The notes below the pieces were generated by a model. That model had not been told where the DNA came from. It made no database searches and worked only from the letters and a program-made list of their open reading frames with translations. From Clostridium_AD sp050717515 (GTDB lineage: Bacteria > Bacillota > Clostridia > Clostridiales > Clostridiaceae), in the NCBI RefSeq assembly GCF_050717515.1, contig NZ_JBOITL010000025.1, forward strand, positions 1 to 64,000: 64,000 bases of DNA. Reading direction: 5' to 3'. Below, in pieces: positions 36,509 through 46,651 of the stretch. Made by a program: the position numbers and the translations under genes. Numbering within the stretch: the stretch's first letter is position 1; every line of letters starts with the position of its first letter.

Positions 36509-37246
36509 ATGATACGAGATATTGAGGAGATGTCACTTAATGCATTTCCTGCATTACAAAATATGGTATATGATGGATGGGTGTTAAGATTTGCAGATGG
36601 TTATGCAAGGAGGGCAAATTCAATTAATCCATTGTATTTTTCAAATGAAAACATAAATCAAAAGATAAAAAACTGTGAGGAAATTTACAATTCAAGAAAT
36701 TTAGATGTAATTTATAAAATAACACCTAATGTTTATCCAAGCAACCTAGATTCAATATTGGAGGATTTACATTATAAAATAGATGCTGCTACTAGTTTGC
36801 AGGTATTAGAATTAGATAATATATCTGAGCCTTCAAATGAAAATATAATATGCAATAATGATATTAATGAGGCGTGGCTAAATTATTTCTGTGAAATGGA
36901 CAATATTTCAGATAAGAACAAAGTTATATTGAAAAGCATGCTTAAAAATATTATACCCCAAAAATATTTTATTTTATTGCAGGTAGAGGGTAAGATTATT
37001 GGCTGTGGATTAGGTGTATTGGATAAGGGATTTATTGGAATATATGATATTGTTGTGGATAAAGATTATAGGAACAAAGGATATGGTAGGGAGCTTGTGT
37101 TAAATTTATTAAAGCTAGGAAAGAAAGATGGGGCAAAAAAAGCTTATCTTCAAGTTATGCTAAATAATCCGCCAGCTCTAAAGGTGTATTCAAATATAGG
37201 GTTTAAAGAAGTATATAAGTATTGGTATAGGGTTAAATCTGCGTAA
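36509..37246 (+). CDS. GNAT acetyltransferase with N-terminal GNAT-like extension
   Basis: A 245-residue protein. The C-terminal half has the acetyl-CoA motif (YDIVVDKDYRNKGYGRELV) and the end motif (NPPALKVYSNIGFKEVYKYWYR). The N-terminal half (FPALQNMVYDGWVLRFADGYARRANS) is the typical extension of a two-domain GNAT group that includes predicted small-molecule acetyltransferases. An agagggggaggtt site precedes it. Substrate unknown. Confidence 0.85.
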   Translation: MIRDIEEMSLNAFPALQNMVYDGWVLRFADGYARRANSINPLYFSNENINQKIKNCEEIYNSRNLDVIYKITPNVYPSNLDSILEDLHYKIDAATSLQVLELDNISEPSNENIICNNDINEAWLNYFCEMDNISDKNKVILKSMLKNIIPQKYFILLQVEGKIIGCGLGVLDKGFIGIYDIVVDKDYRNKGYGRELVLNLLKLGKKDGAKKAYLQVMLNNPPALKVYSNIGFKEVYKYWYRVKSA

Positions 37247-37363
37247 AACCCAAGAAGTTTTTATTTTTCTGTAACTATTTTTTACTTCTATGTAACTATT
37301 TAATGTCAAATAAGGTTTAGAATAGAAACATAGACAGGAAAAAATAATTAAGGGGTGTTTTAT

Positions 37364-38551
37364 ATGAATAGAAAAGCTATATTAACTTTTTCGCTAGTGG
37401 CTTCTTTAATGTTTACAGGGGGATGTAGTGCACCAAGTCCAAGTGAATTAATAGTGTCACCTAAAATTTTAGAATCACAGGTTAAAAAGGAAGACATAAA
37501 TTCAATAGCAAAACAATTTTTACCTAATAAATCAAAACTAGTAGATGTATCAAAGATAGCTACAGGAAAGTCTGTTATTAAGGCGGATTTTGATAATGAT
37601 AAAAAAGATGAGATTATAGGATTTTTTGATATTCCAGAATCCTTTGAAAAGGGGTTTGTGGTAATTAAAGAAAAAGACGGAAAATGGAATAAGATTTATG
37701 AGTATAAAAATCAAGGGAACAATATATTAAAAAGTGAATTTATAGATTTATATGGAAATGGTAAAAAAATCTTGCTATTTGGAAATCTTATTTCTACCCA
37801 TGCAGGGACGACATATAACTTATTTACGTTTAATGATGATGAAATGAATAAAGTAGATTTAGGAATATGGAATAAGATGGAGATATTAAATACTTCTTTA
37901 GAAAATGATAAAAAGGGATTTGTTTTTGCAGGATGGTCAGTATGTGGACCAGATAAATCCTATAGAATTGACTTAATTAGATTTGATGGTGAAAAATTCA
38001 CTTATGCTAAAGATTTATATCCACAATATTTTAAAAATGTAGTAAAATACTATAAAGATATAATGGCTAAGAACTCCAAGGATGTTGCACATTGGTACTT
38101 TTTAGCGGATTCACAGGTGAAAACAAATATGTACAATGATGCTATTAACTCTATAAAGATAGGCATTGATGCAAATAATGATAAAAATGGAACGTTTAAA
38201 TTTTTTACTGACACTGAATTTTATTTACTAAAGGCACAGTCATTAAATGGGCTTAAAAAATATGAGGAAGCAAAGATTGTTTCGGAAGATGCAGCAGCAA
38301 AACAACTTAAGAAACTACAAGCAAATAATATGGTTAAAGATGATAAAAATGATTTTAGTTATATGAACGATGAAAAAACTTTATCAAATATTTATTTGGA
38401 ACTTGCAAAATCATACTATAAACTAAAACAAGATGATAAGGGAATGGGATATTATCAAAAATATTTGGACGTAATTAAAAGCCTTGAAAAAAAGGAGTAT
38501 TTTAAAAATGAAACTGTAAAAGACCATGTAGAATTGAGTGAAATAAAATAA
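37364..38551 (+). CDS. Lipoprotein with beta-propeller-like N-terminal part and C-terminal TPR-like region
   Basis: A 395-residue lipoprotein (lipobox MFTGGC). The first half has short repeated beta segments like those of VCBS/FG-GAP-like domains (KADFDNDKKDEIIGFF). The second half has helical TPR-like repeats (HWYFLADSQVKTNMYNDAINSIK, then EEAKIVSEDAA). The ATG at 37364 follows aaggggtg. It is directly ahead of a response regulator and kinase, so it may be an extracellular part of that signalling system. Family not recognised with certainty. Confidence 0.7.
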   Translation: MNRKAILTFSLVASLMFTGGCSAPSPSELIVSPKILESQVKKEDINSIAKQFLPNKSKLVDVSKIATGKSVIKADFDNDKKDEIIGFFDIPESFEKGFVVIKEKDGKWNKIYEYKNQGNNILKSEFIDLYGNGKKILLFGNLISTHAGTTYNLFTFNDDEMNKVDLGIWNKMEILNTSLENDKKGFVFAGWSVCGPDKSYRIDLIRFDGEKFTYAKDLYPQYFKNVVKYYKDIMAKNSKDVAHWYFLADSQVKTNMYNDAINSIKIGIDANNDKNGTFKFFTDTEFYLLKAQSLNGLKKYEEAKIVSEDAAAKQLKKLQANNMVKDDKNDFSYMNDEKTLSNIYLELAKSYYKLKQDDKGMGYYQKYLDVIKSLEKKEYFKNETVKDHVELSEIK

Positions 38552-38572
38552 TAATTTGGGGTGTGGAACTTA

Positions 38573-39256
38573 ATGAATGAAAAGGTTCTTGTTGTAGAGG
38601 ATGAAAAACATATTAGAGACTTTATAACTTTAAATTTGTCGTTAAGTAAATTTCAAGTTATAGAAGCATCTTCTGGGGAAGAAGGACTGATTAAATATGA
38701 AACTGAAAAACCTGATGTAGTAATTCTTGATATAATGCTACCTAATATAGATGGTTATGAGGTATGTAAAAGATTAAGGGGAAAGGGTTATGACTGCTGC
38801 ATAATTATGTTAACAGCAAAGGCACAGGATATGGATAAAATAATAGGGCTAGATATTGGGGCTGACGATTACATGGTCAAGCCCTTTAATCCTATGGAAC
38901 TTATTTCAAGAATAAATGCTAATTTAAGAAAAATAAAAAGAAATAATGTTAATTCAGATAATCTTATCTATAGACAATTGGAACTTAATAAGTCATCAAA
39001 AAAGTTCTTCAAAAATAGTGTGGAAATAGAATTAACCTTTAGAGAGTTTTGTCTTATAGAAGTATTTATGGGAAATATAAATAAAGCACTTTCTAGGGAA
39101 AATCTTTTAGATTTAGCTTGGGGAGAGGACTTTTTTGGAGAAATAAAAACTGTTGATGTTCATGTAAGGAGAATAAGAGAAAAAATAGAAGATAATCCAT
39201 CGAAACCTATTTACATAGAAACGGTTTGGGGCGTAGGCTATAGGTTTGGGAAATGA
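38573..39256 (+). CDS. OmpR/PhoB-family response regulator
   Basis: A 227-residue regulator. The receiver domain (about 1-115) has acidic residues VEDEKH, phosphoacceptor Asp in VVILDIMLPNIDGYE, conserved Thr and Lys (MLTAKAQD, MVKPFNP). A winged-helix output domain follows (about 130-225, ENLLDLAWGEDFFGEIKTVD). The ATG at 38573 follows ggggtg. It is cotranscribed with the lipoprotein and the histidine kinase. Confidence 0.93.
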   Translation: MNEKVLVVEDEKHIRDFITLNLSLSKFQVIEASSGEEGLIKYETEKPDVVILDIMLPNIDGYEVCKRLRGKGYDCCIIMLTAKAQDMDKIIGLDIGADDYMVKPFNPMELISRINANLRKIKRNNVNSDNLIYRQLELNKSSKKFFKNSVEIELTFREFCLIEVFMGNINKALSRENLLDLAWGEDFFGEIKTVDVHVRRIREKIEDNPSKPIYIETVWGVGYRFGK

Positions 39257-39269
39257 AGGGGGTTATGCT

Positions 39270-40652
39270 TTGAGAAGTATTAAGACAAGGCTTACAGTAA
39301 GTTACTTAATACTTATAATTATAATTGTAGTTATATTTGAGACTATATTTATGATTAGTATAAAAAAATATTATATAAGCGCCATTGAAAATACATTGAA
39401 AAATCAAGCTGAGATATCAAGTAATTTTTTCAAGAAATACTCTGTGGGTACAGATATTTCAAAGGCATCTAATGATATAATGGACAATTTATCTTATTTA
39501 ACAAACTCACAAATTCAAATAGTGGACACAAATGGAATAGTAATTAACGATAGTAAAGGCGTTTCAACTGGAATAAAGATAAAATCACCAGATATTGATG
39601 AAGCACTAAATGGAAAAATAGCAGTATTCAAGGGCAAATATAAAGAGAGTAGCGAAAGTGTAATGGCAGTTTCAAAGGGTTTAACATCAAATGGTAGTAA
39701 GGTTGGAGTTATACGATTTATAACATCAATGGAAATGGTAAATAAACTGCTTAAAAATATATTTTTCATATTTGTGTTAATAGGAGTACTTGTTATTTTA
39801 GTCACAGCAATACTCAGTTTCATTATGTCTAAAAGCATTATAGAGCCTTTAAAAACTGTAACAAATGCAGCTAATGAAATGGCCAGTGGTAAATTTTCAA
39901 TAAAAGTAGATAAAAAATATAATGATGAAGTAGGTGTGATGGCGGATACTTTAAACTATATGTCTGAGGAAATATTAAAAAATGATAAATTGAAAAATGA
40001 ATTTATCTCATCAATATCACATGAACTTAGGACACCATTAACCTCTATAAAAGGATGGGCATTAACATTAAAAAGAAAAGAATTTACGGGTGAGGTTAAA
40101 AGAGAGGAAGCACTTAATATTATAGTTGAAGAAAGTGAAAGATTGGCACTAATGGTTGAGGAGCTTTTAGACTTTTCAAGATTTCAATCTGGTAGGATTA
40201 CTCTTCACGTTGATAAAATTGATATAGGGAAACTTTTAAAAAATATAATTATGGAATTTCAGCCAAGAGCACAGAAAAGTGGAATTATGTTAACTTACAA
40301 TATTTACGAAACTACAATTATTGATGGAGATAAAAACAGGCTAAAACAAGTTTTTATAAATATATTAGATAATGCATTGAAGTTTACAAATGAAGGGGAA
40401 GAAATTTGTATATCCTATGTAGAGAATGAGGAAAATATAGCAATAACCATTAAAGATAATGGTATAGGAATAAGTGAAGAAGATTTAAAAAATATTACCA
40501 AAAAGTTTTACAAAGGAAATTCAAAAAAATCAGGAAGTGGACTGGGACTTGCAATATCAAGTGGAATAGTAAATCTACATAAGGGTGAATTAAATTTTGA
40601 AAGTGAGTATGGGAAGGGAACTAAGGTTGAAGTGAAATTGCCTAAAAAATAA
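39270..40652 (+). CDS. Membrane histidine kinase
   Basis: A 460-residue sensor kinase. Two membrane helices (about 10-30 and 160-185) frame an extracellular sensor. HAMP (about 185-240), HisKA (phospho-His in SSISHELRTPLTS) and a HATPase domain follow, with N box NILDNALKFT, G1 IKDNGIGIS and G2 GSGLGLAIS. The start is TTG at 39270, 7 bases after gggggtt. An ATG at 39246 has no good site. It phosphorylates the regulator encoded just upstream. Confidence 0.92.
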   Translation: MRSIKTRLTVSYLILIIIIVVIFETIFMISIKKYYISAIENTLKNQAEISSNFFKKYSVGTDISKASNDIMDNLSYLTNSQIQIVDTNGIVINDSKGVSTGIKIKSPDIDEALNGKIAVFKGKYKESSESVMAVSKGLTSNGSKVGVIRFITSMEMVNKLLKNIFFIFVLIGVLVILVTAILSFIMSKSIIEPLKTVTNAANEMASGKFSIKVDKKYNDEVGVMADTLNYMSEEILKNDKLKNEFISSISHELRTPLTSIKGWALTLKRKEFTGEVKREEALNIIVEESERLALMVEELLDFSRFQSGRITLHVDKIDIGKLLKNIIMEFQPRAQKSGIMLTYNIYETTIIDGDKNRLKQVFINILDNALKFTNEGEEICISYVENEENIAITIKDNGIGISEEDLKNITKKFYKGNSKKSGSGLGLAISSGIVNLHKGELNFESEYGKGTKVEVKLPKK

Positions 40653-40727
40653 ATAGAACATAAACTGTCATTTTTATTGTGGTAATTACGTCATCGGGGG
40701 TAAGATGACCGTGTTTAGTATGATTTA

Positions 40728-40773
40728 CAAAAGGTATATGGAATAGCTTCTTAGCTAGACTATATACCTTTTA
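40728..40773 (+). terminator. Hairpin after the kinase gene
   Basis: Arms aaaaggtatat and atatacctttt, with an additional inner stem, about 75 bases after the kinase stop. Confidence 0.6.
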
Positions 40774-40858
40774 ATAATGAGGCTGATGTGAAAAAAATAT
40801 ATAAAGAATTAGCTAAAAAAAACGATAATATAAACAAAAGAAAGATTAGGAGGAAATT

Positions 40859-42943
40859 ATGAAACAAGCAAATGATAAAAGCTTTAAATTATTTAACAGA
40901 GCAAAGAAAATAAATACAATTATATTAACATCAATTTTACCTGTATTTCTATTAACGGTTATGACTATAGGAATTTTTGCTTATAATAATGCAAAAAAAA
41001 CGATAAGTACTGAGATTGAGCAAAAAATGAATCATCAATTAAAAGAAACAATAAATTCCATACAAACAGATTTACAAAAAAACGGTCAAATTCCAGCTTC
41101 AATATCAAGAAGTGTGGAATCTATGGGTAAAATTATGAAAAAAGATAATTTTGTTTCTCTTACACAAAAAAGTATAAGTACCAATGAGGATACTTTTGGA
41201 CTTGGAATATGGTTTGAACCTTATAAATACGATGCAACTTTAAAGTATTTTTCGCCATATGCATTTAAAGAAAATGGGAAACCGAAATATTCAGATGAGT
41301 ACATAACTACACAATATGAATACACTAAAGAGGAATGGTATACTTTGGGTAAAAACACTGAAAAGGTTGTTGTTTGGTCTTCTGCATATGTTGATGCCGT
41401 AACTAAGGTTGCTATGGTAACAGCTACAGCTCCTTTTTATGATGCTAATCATAATTTTATTGGAGCTACTACAGCGGATATGAGTTTAGAGGCGATTCAA
41501 AAGAAAATAGCTGGAATTAAAGTTGGTAATTCTGGGAAAGCTGTCCTTTTAAGTGGTGATGGAACATATCTAGCAGGTACTAGCAAAGAAAATATAATGA
41601 AATTGAAGATTAAGGACAATTCTAACAAAGCTATAGCCGAAGTAGGTCAAAAAATTATAAAAGATAAAAATGGTAATGCTGGGTATAAAGATGTGGATGG
41701 TAAAAAACAAGTCTATTATCAAATAATACCTGAAACCGGTTGGATAGTTGCATTAGTAATGCCTGAAAGTGAACTTTATGCATCACTCCAAAATTTAATG
41801 TTAAAGATTACTGGAATTCTAATAGTAGCTTCCATTTTAATTATTATTGTAGTTCTTCTATTTAGTTCATACATAACAAAAAATATAAAGAGAGTAAATG
41901 ATCTTTCTTTTGCTATCGCAGAAGGTGATTTAACTAAAATATTAGATGTTAATAGTAAAAATGAATTAGGTGAAATGGGAAGTAACTTAAATAAAATGAC
42001 TAATAATTTAAGAACGCTAATTACAAGTACCATAGAAAGTTTAGAACAGGTTGTAGCAACATCAGAAGAGCTTACAGCAAGTTCAGATCAAACTCAGGAG
42101 TCAGCAGAAGAAATATCATTAGCTATTCAAAAGGTTGCTCAGGGAAGTGAAGAGCAGGTAGTGATTGCTCTTGATGCATCAAGAGTAGCAAAAGAGATAT
42201 TTATAGGTATAGAACAAATATCACAAAATGTTCAAGAAGTTACCAATGTTTCACTAGCTACATTTACCAAAGCTGAAAAAGGTAATGGAGTTGTAAATTC
42301 TGCTGCCCAATATATGAATAATATTAGTGAAAAAGTAGCTATTTCCTCACAAGTAGTATCGGTATTAGGAGAAAAATCTACGGAAATAGGAAGTATAGTA
42401 TCTTTAATAACATCTATTGCAGAGCAAACTAATTTATTAGCTTTAAATGCGGCTATTGAAGCAGCGAGAGCAGGAGAACAAGGTAGAGGTTTTGCTGTCG
42501 TGGCTGATGAAGTAAGGAAACTCGCAGAGCAATCGGCGGTGGCTGCAGGAAGTATATCTGGATTAATACATGAAATTCAAAGTGAAATTGTAAATGCGGT
42601 GCAAGCTATGAATAATGGAACTATAGCTGTGAATGATGGAACTAGAATGGTTAATGAAGCGGGTAAATCCTTTGCGGATATATTGCAGGATGTTAATTCT
42701 ATGTCATCTCAGATGCAGGACATATCTGCTGTAGTAGAAGAAATAAGTGCAGGTACTCACAATATGCTTGAAGGTGTTGAAAATGTATCGAGAATATCTA
42801 GTGAATCATCAGGAAATTCTCAAAATGTATCAGCTAGCTCACAGCAGCAGACAGCATTAATGAAAGAAGTAGCGAGTGCTGCTGAAAACTTAACTACAAT
42901 GGCTGCAGATCTACAAAATTCCATGAGCAATTTCAAATTGTAA
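40859..42943 (+). CDS. Methyl-accepting chemotaxis protein with dCache domain
   Basis: A 694-residue chemoreceptor. Membrane helix about 18-40, an extracellular double Cache domain (about 45-320) with WYTLGK and ATAPFYDANHNFIGATTADMS, a second helix (about 320-342), HAMP and a long coiled coil. The signalling tip is EQTNLLALNAAIEAARAGEQ, followed by GRGFAVVADEVRKLAEQS. dCache domains of this kind bind amino acids and other small molecules. It is monocistronic with an aggaggaaa site. It signals to CheA through CheW. Confidence 0.94.
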   Translation: MKQANDKSFKLFNRAKKINTIILTSILPVFLLTVMTIGIFAYNNAKKTISTEIEQKMNHQLKETINSIQTDLQKNGQIPASISRSVESMGKIMKKDNFVSLTQKSISTNEDTFGLGIWFEPYKYDATLKYFSPYAFKENGKPKYSDEYITTQYEYTKEEWYTLGKNTEKVVVWSSAYVDAVTKVAMVTATAPFYDANHNFIGATTADMSLEAIQKKIAGIKVGNSGKAVLLSGDGTYLAGTSKENIMKLKIKDNSNKAIAEVGQKIIKDKNGNAGYKDVDGKKQVYYQIIPETGWIVALVMPESELYASLQNLMLKITGILIVASILIIIVVLLFSSYITKNIKRVNDLSFAIAEGDLTKILDVNSKNELGEMGSNLNKMTNNLRTLITSTIESLEQVVATSEELTASSDQTQESAEEISLAIQKVAQGSEEQVVIALDASRVAKEIFIGIEQISQNVQEVTNVSLATFTKAEKGNGVVNSAAQYMNNISEKVAISSQVVSVLGEKSTEIGSIVSLITSIAEQTNLLALNAAIEAARAGEQGRGFAVVADEVRKLAEQSAVAAGSISGLIHEIQSEIVNAVQAMNNGTIAVNDGTRMVNEAGKSFADILQDVNSMSSQMQDISAVVEEISAGTHNMLEGVENVSRISSESSGNSQNVSASSQQQTALMKEVASAAENLTTMAADLQNSMSNFKL

Positions 42944-42969
42944 TGCTTTATGATTTTTCAAAATACAAG

Positions 42970-43001
42970 AAAAAGGGAGTTCATTTAATGAGCTCCCTTT
43001 T
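42970..43001. terminator. Terminator after the chemoreceptor
   Basis: Stem aaaagggagttcat / atgagctcccttttag with T-run, a few bases after the gene. Confidence 0.8.
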
Positions 43002-43021
43002 AGTGCATTTATACGCAGATT

Positions 43022-43105
43022 ATGTTGACGCCTCTTAAAGAATACATAGATAAGGCTGATATAGAAGGATTAAGAGAGTTTTTTTGCGCAGGAGAATTTA
43101 TTTAG
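43022..43105 (+). other. Short reading frame, probable gene fragment
   Basis: Twenty-seven codons read MLTPLKEYIDKADIEGLREF and FCAGEFI before a stop. It lacks a ribosome site. It may be a broken piece of a larger gene (the start resembles helical N domains of magnesium transporters), but the identity is not supported. The rest of the region up to 43250 has no other recognisable feature. Confidence 0.25.
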
Positions 43106-43250
43106 TTTTCATAACAGTTAGTTTTTTAAGCCTTATCGTAAAAATAAGCTTTTTTATGAAGGATTAAATGTAACTTAGGAAGAGCTAAGCAATATAGGAC
43201 TAAAAGATTGGTAATATATAATTATCAAGGAGAAATGGAGCTGATTATAT

Positions 43251-44174
43251 ATGACGCAAAAACATTTATTAGAAACTGAGGGTTTAACTAAAGAATATAA
43301 TGGTAAGAAAGTGGTGAATAATCTAAGCATTACAATATATGAGGGAGATGTTTATGGATTTCTTGGACCAAATGGGGCGGGAAAAAGTACAACTATAAAG
43401 AGTATCATGGGCCTCATAAAGCCTTCATCAGGAAAGGTTATTATAAACGGGTATGACGTTCATAGTCAAAGAGAAAAGGCTATTGAAAGGATAGGTGCTA
43501 TGGTAGAAGCACCAAGTTTTTATGGTGGATTATCAGGTTACAAAAATCTTCTTCTCATGGCTAATCTTTATGAACTTCCAAAGGAGAGGGTGAAGGAAGT
43601 ACTTGAAATGGTAAATATGACTGAAGCTGCAAATAAAAAGGTTTCAAAATATTCCTTAGGTATGAAACAGAGGCTTGGAATTGCAAGAGCTTTTTTAAAC
43701 AATCCCAATATAGTTATACTAAATGAACCTACCAATGGATTAGATCCTCAGGGCATAAAAGATATAAGAAAATTAATACATGATTTATCCGAAAAGTATG
43801 GAGTAACTTTTCTGATATCATCTCATATATTGAGTGAAATTCAAGCTGTATGTAACAGAATAGGAATTATAGAAAAAGGTTGTTTAAGGGTTCAAGGTTG
43901 TGTAGAAGAACTATTAAATACCGAGGAGGAAATAATCGAAATTCATACAAAAGAAGAGGAAAAGACTGCAAGGCTTCTCACAGGTATGGATATTTCAATG
44001 AAGATTGAGAAATTTGAGAGTGGTATAAGAATTAGGCTTAAAAAGGGTAATTTTCAGAAGATAAATAATCTACTAGTTTCCAATGAAATAAATATTGAAA
44101 ATATATGCTGCAAGGAAAATTCTTTGGAGGATTACTTTTTAAATATAATGGAAGGAGAAAGAAAATATGCTTAA
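43251..44174 (+). CDS. ABC transporter ATPase, BcrA-like
   Basis: A 307-residue ATPase of the bacitracin/lantibiotic exporter group. Walker A is GPNGAGKST and the signature is YSLGMKQRLGIARAF. Walker B reads IVILNEPTNGLDP, with Asn replacing the usual Asp next to the catalytic Glu. A C-terminal domain follows (about 220-305). It overlaps the permease start by 8 bases. The operon gives an exporter that may confer resistance to a peptide. An aaggagaaatgg site precedes it. Confidence 0.88.
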   Translation: MTQKHLLETEGLTKEYNGKKVVNNLSITIYEGDVYGFLGPNGAGKSTTIKSIMGLIKPSSGKVIINGYDVHSQREKAIERIGAMVEAPSFYGGLSGYKNLLLMANLYELPKERVKEVLEMVNMTEAANKKVSKYSLGMKQRLGIARAFLNNPNIVILNEPTNGLDPQGIKDIRKLIHDLSEKYGVTFLISSHILSEIQAVCNRIGIIEKGCLRVQGCVEELLNTEEEIIEIHTKEEEKTARLLTGMDISMKIEKFESGIRIRLKKGNFQKINNLLVSNEINIENICCKENSLEDYFLNIMEGERKYA

Positions 44175-44895
44175 GATTTTTAAAAATGAGATAATAAAAA
44201 TGGTTAGTAGTAAAAAGTTTTATTTACTGTGCGCTATATTAATTTTCAGTATAATCCTCATGGGTGCAGTGGGTTCTAGAATTAATGCAAATAATTTTGT
44301 GGTAGCAACTTTAGATGGTATGGTGATGAAACCTATAGTGCCAATATTTATGGTGTTGGTTATAGTAGAAGTTTTAACAGAGGACTACAGCCTTGGAACT
44401 ATGAAGTTTTCTTTGATGACAACTATAAAGAAAAGTGATTTTATAATTGGAAAGCTTTTATTTATATCTTTATATGCATTGATATTTATGGCTATTAGTT
44501 TTATTTTTAGTTATATTGTAGGGACTATTATATTTGGATTGGGTGGAAAAGAAGAGACTATAAAAAATCTTGTTTACAATATTAAATGTTATGGCGTTCT
44601 AATACTTCCTTTACTATCCTTTTGTGCAATGATAAGTTTAATTGCGCTATTTATTAATAATAGTGGTGCAATGATTGGTTTAGGAATAGGAATTACTGTT
44701 ATATTAAGTATGCTTATGCTTGTACAAAAGGATGTAATTTACTTTATGCCAGGTGGAGGAATGTATGCTGCGTCCTACATAAATAAGAGCGGTCCACACA
44801 GTATATTTTTATTCGCAATAATTGCTGTTATATATATAATAGTATTTTCGCAAGTAAGTTCATTGATTATAAAGAAAAAAGATATAGTGCTATAG
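44167..44895 (+). CDS. ABC-2 type permease (BcrB-like)
   Basis: A 242-residue membrane protein with six predicted helices, of the kind paired with BcrA-type ATPases. It overlaps the ATPase gene by 8 bases. An XRE-family regulator follows at 45055 and may control it, but there is a 160-base gap. Confidence 0.85.
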   Translation: MLKIFKNEIIKMVSSKKFYLLCAILIFSIILMGAVGSRINANNFVVATLDGMVMKPIVPIFMVLVIVEVLTEDYSLGTMKFSLMTTIKKSDFIIGKLLFISLYALIFMAISFIFSYIVGTIIFGLGGKEETIKNLVYNIKCYGVLILPLLSFCAMISLIALFINNSGAMIGLGIGITVILSMLMLVQKDVIYFMPGGGMYAASYINKSGPHSIFLFAIIAVIYIIVFSQVSSLIIKKKDIVL

Positions 44896-45054
44896 ATATC
44901 CATAAGATTCATGATTGTTATGAATTAAGATTCTAGCTTAACCTAGGGTTGAATTTTTGATATTATATTCAACTATGTATCCATTGGTATAAAGACGAAA
45001 TCAAGCTATACTAAGAGTATAGGGCTTTATAATAAAATCATGGAGTGATAAACA

Positions 45055-46194
45055 ATGAATAAATTATCAATAGGTGAAGTTATTTTTAAATTAAGAAAAG
45101 AAAAAAATATTACTCAAGAACAATTAGGGAATTTTATTGGTGTATCAACAGCAGCGGTATCAAAATGGGAAGGTGGAATTTCGTATCCAGATATAACACT
45201 ATTACCTATTCTTGCAACTTTCTTTAATGTTTCTATAGATAAGTTATTGAACTTTAAAATCGAACTTTCAGATGAGGAAGTTATGAAAATATTTAGTGAA
45301 TGCGAATCTTTATTTAGCAGTGGGGATTTAGATAAAGCAATAGATAAGAGTAAGGAGTATATATTAAAGTATCCAGGATGCTATTATTTAAAGCTTAGAA
45401 TAGGGTTATTATTTAGTTTTTATTCTTGTAAAGCGGCAAATAGTGAGGAAAAATTCATGAACATTATATGCTATGCAATAGAATTACTTGAGGCCGTAGC
45501 ACAAAATTCTAGCAAAGAAGAATCAGTTGAGCGGGCACTATATCAACTTGGTGCTCTTTATCAAGTTGTGAAGGAAGAAGATAAAGCCCTAGAGGCTTTA
45601 AAAAAAATTCATAAAAGTCAATTAGACCCCGATGTTATACTTTCAAGCATATATATGCAAAAGAATGAAATGAAAAAAGCTAGAAAGTTACTTCAAAGTA
45701 AGTTGTATAAGAATATAGAGGATATATGTATTATATGTTTAGGGTTGGCTAATTCATATATGAAAGATGAAAAAGATTTAAATATGATAGAGAGATACTA
45801 CAACCTGTCTACTAATATTCAAAAAACTTTTTCTCCTGAAGGAGATTCAGTATTTAGGTTATCAATGGAATATTTGAATTTTGCCCGAACTTACTTACAA
45901 TTTAATGAGAAGAAAAAGGCAATGGATATGTTACATAAAATGATAGAAGACATACGTAGAAATGATATGGATAAACCAGAGATATTTAGATATATTTGGT
46001 GCTTTAATGAAATTCCTGATGGAGAGCGAACAATAACAATGAATTCATATGAAAATATATTCGAGATTTTTCGTCAAGCAGTATTTGATTCAGTTAGGGA
46101 AAGTGGCGATTTTATAGGCATTATTAATAAATTAAAGGATTTAGAGAGAAAATCTGTTAACGACATTGCAGCTTCCAGGGTGATAACAAATTAA
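45055..46194 (+). CDS. XRE-family regulator with TPR-like C-terminal domain
   Basis: A 379-residue protein. The N-terminal helix-turn-helix (about 6-60, RKEKNITQEQLGNFIGVSTA) is followed by about 300 residues of helical TPR-like repeats (EEDKALEALKKIHKSQLDPD). Similar proteins in Clostridia are regulators that may bind peptides. The last codons (RVITN, stop) lie inside a 36-base segment that is a near copy of part of the YcaQ-like gene at 54581, so the true C terminus may have been lost. Tested by comparing homologues. Confidence 0.82.
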   Translation: MNKLSIGEVIFKLRKEKNITQEQLGNFIGVSTAAVSKWEGGISYPDITLLPILATFFNVSIDKLLNFKIELSDEEVMKIFSECESLFSSGDLDKAIDKSKEYILKYPGCYYLKLRIGLLFSFYSCKAANSEEKFMNIICYAIELLEAVAQNSSKEESVERALYQLGALYQVVKEEDKALEALKKIHKSQLDPDVILSSIYMQKNEMKKARKLLQSKLYKNIEDICIICLGLANSYMKDEKDLNMIERYYNLSTNIQKTFSPEGDSVFRLSMEYLNFARTYLQFNEKKKAMDMLHKMIEDIRRNDMDKPEIFRYIWCFNEIPDGERTITMNSYENIFEIFRQAVFDSVRESGDFIGIINKLKDLERKSVNDIAASRVITN

Positions 46195-46217
46195 TCGCTA
46201 GGATTGAAATAAAAACA
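46182..46217 (+). repeat. 36-base copy of part of the YcaQ-like gene
   Basis: These 36 bases match 54581-54616 at 32 positions, all differences being transitions. In the frame shifted from the regulator gene they read DNKLIARIEIKT, against DNKLIARIEMET in the YcaQ-like protein. It is probably a remnant of a paralogue. Confidence 0.7.
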
Positions 46218-46375
46218 CTCATAGAAGTAGTAAAGTCGCTTCGCTCATAAATACACCCGGGAGTCATGAACAAATTGTGAACACAATTTGTTTTGCTATC
46301 GTAAAAAAATTTAATCAAAACTATCTTAAATTTACACAATTAAGCCCATTATAAAATATTATATGGTAACTTCCA

Positions 46376-46651
46376 ATGAATAATTAACATAATATTCGCA
46401 TTAATGAAGAATTAAAGAAACAAGCAGAAATCCTTTTTTCGGATTTTGGTATGAATATGACAACCGCATTTACTATTTTTGTAAAAGTAGTTGTTAGAGA
46501 GCGAAAAATACCTTTTGAAATTGCTGCAAGTGATTCTTTTTATAATGAATCTAATATGGCACACTTGAAAAAATCTATCAATCAACTTAATCAAGGAAAA
46601 GGTACAATACACGATATTGTTGAGGTAGAAAATGAAGAAAGTATGCTCTGA
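46376..46651 (+). pseudogene. RelB/DinJ-type antitoxin, broken near the start
   Basis: The frame from 46388 reads HNIRINEELKKQAEILF and then GMNMTTAFTIFVKVVV, an excellent match to DinJ/RelB antitoxins, which are ribbon-helix-helix proteins. The natural ATG (46376) is followed by only two codons before a TAA at 46385. The first alternative ATG is at 46451, which would lose the DNA-binding strand. The end overlaps the toxin frame by 20 bases, as in live modules. Confidence 0.75.
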
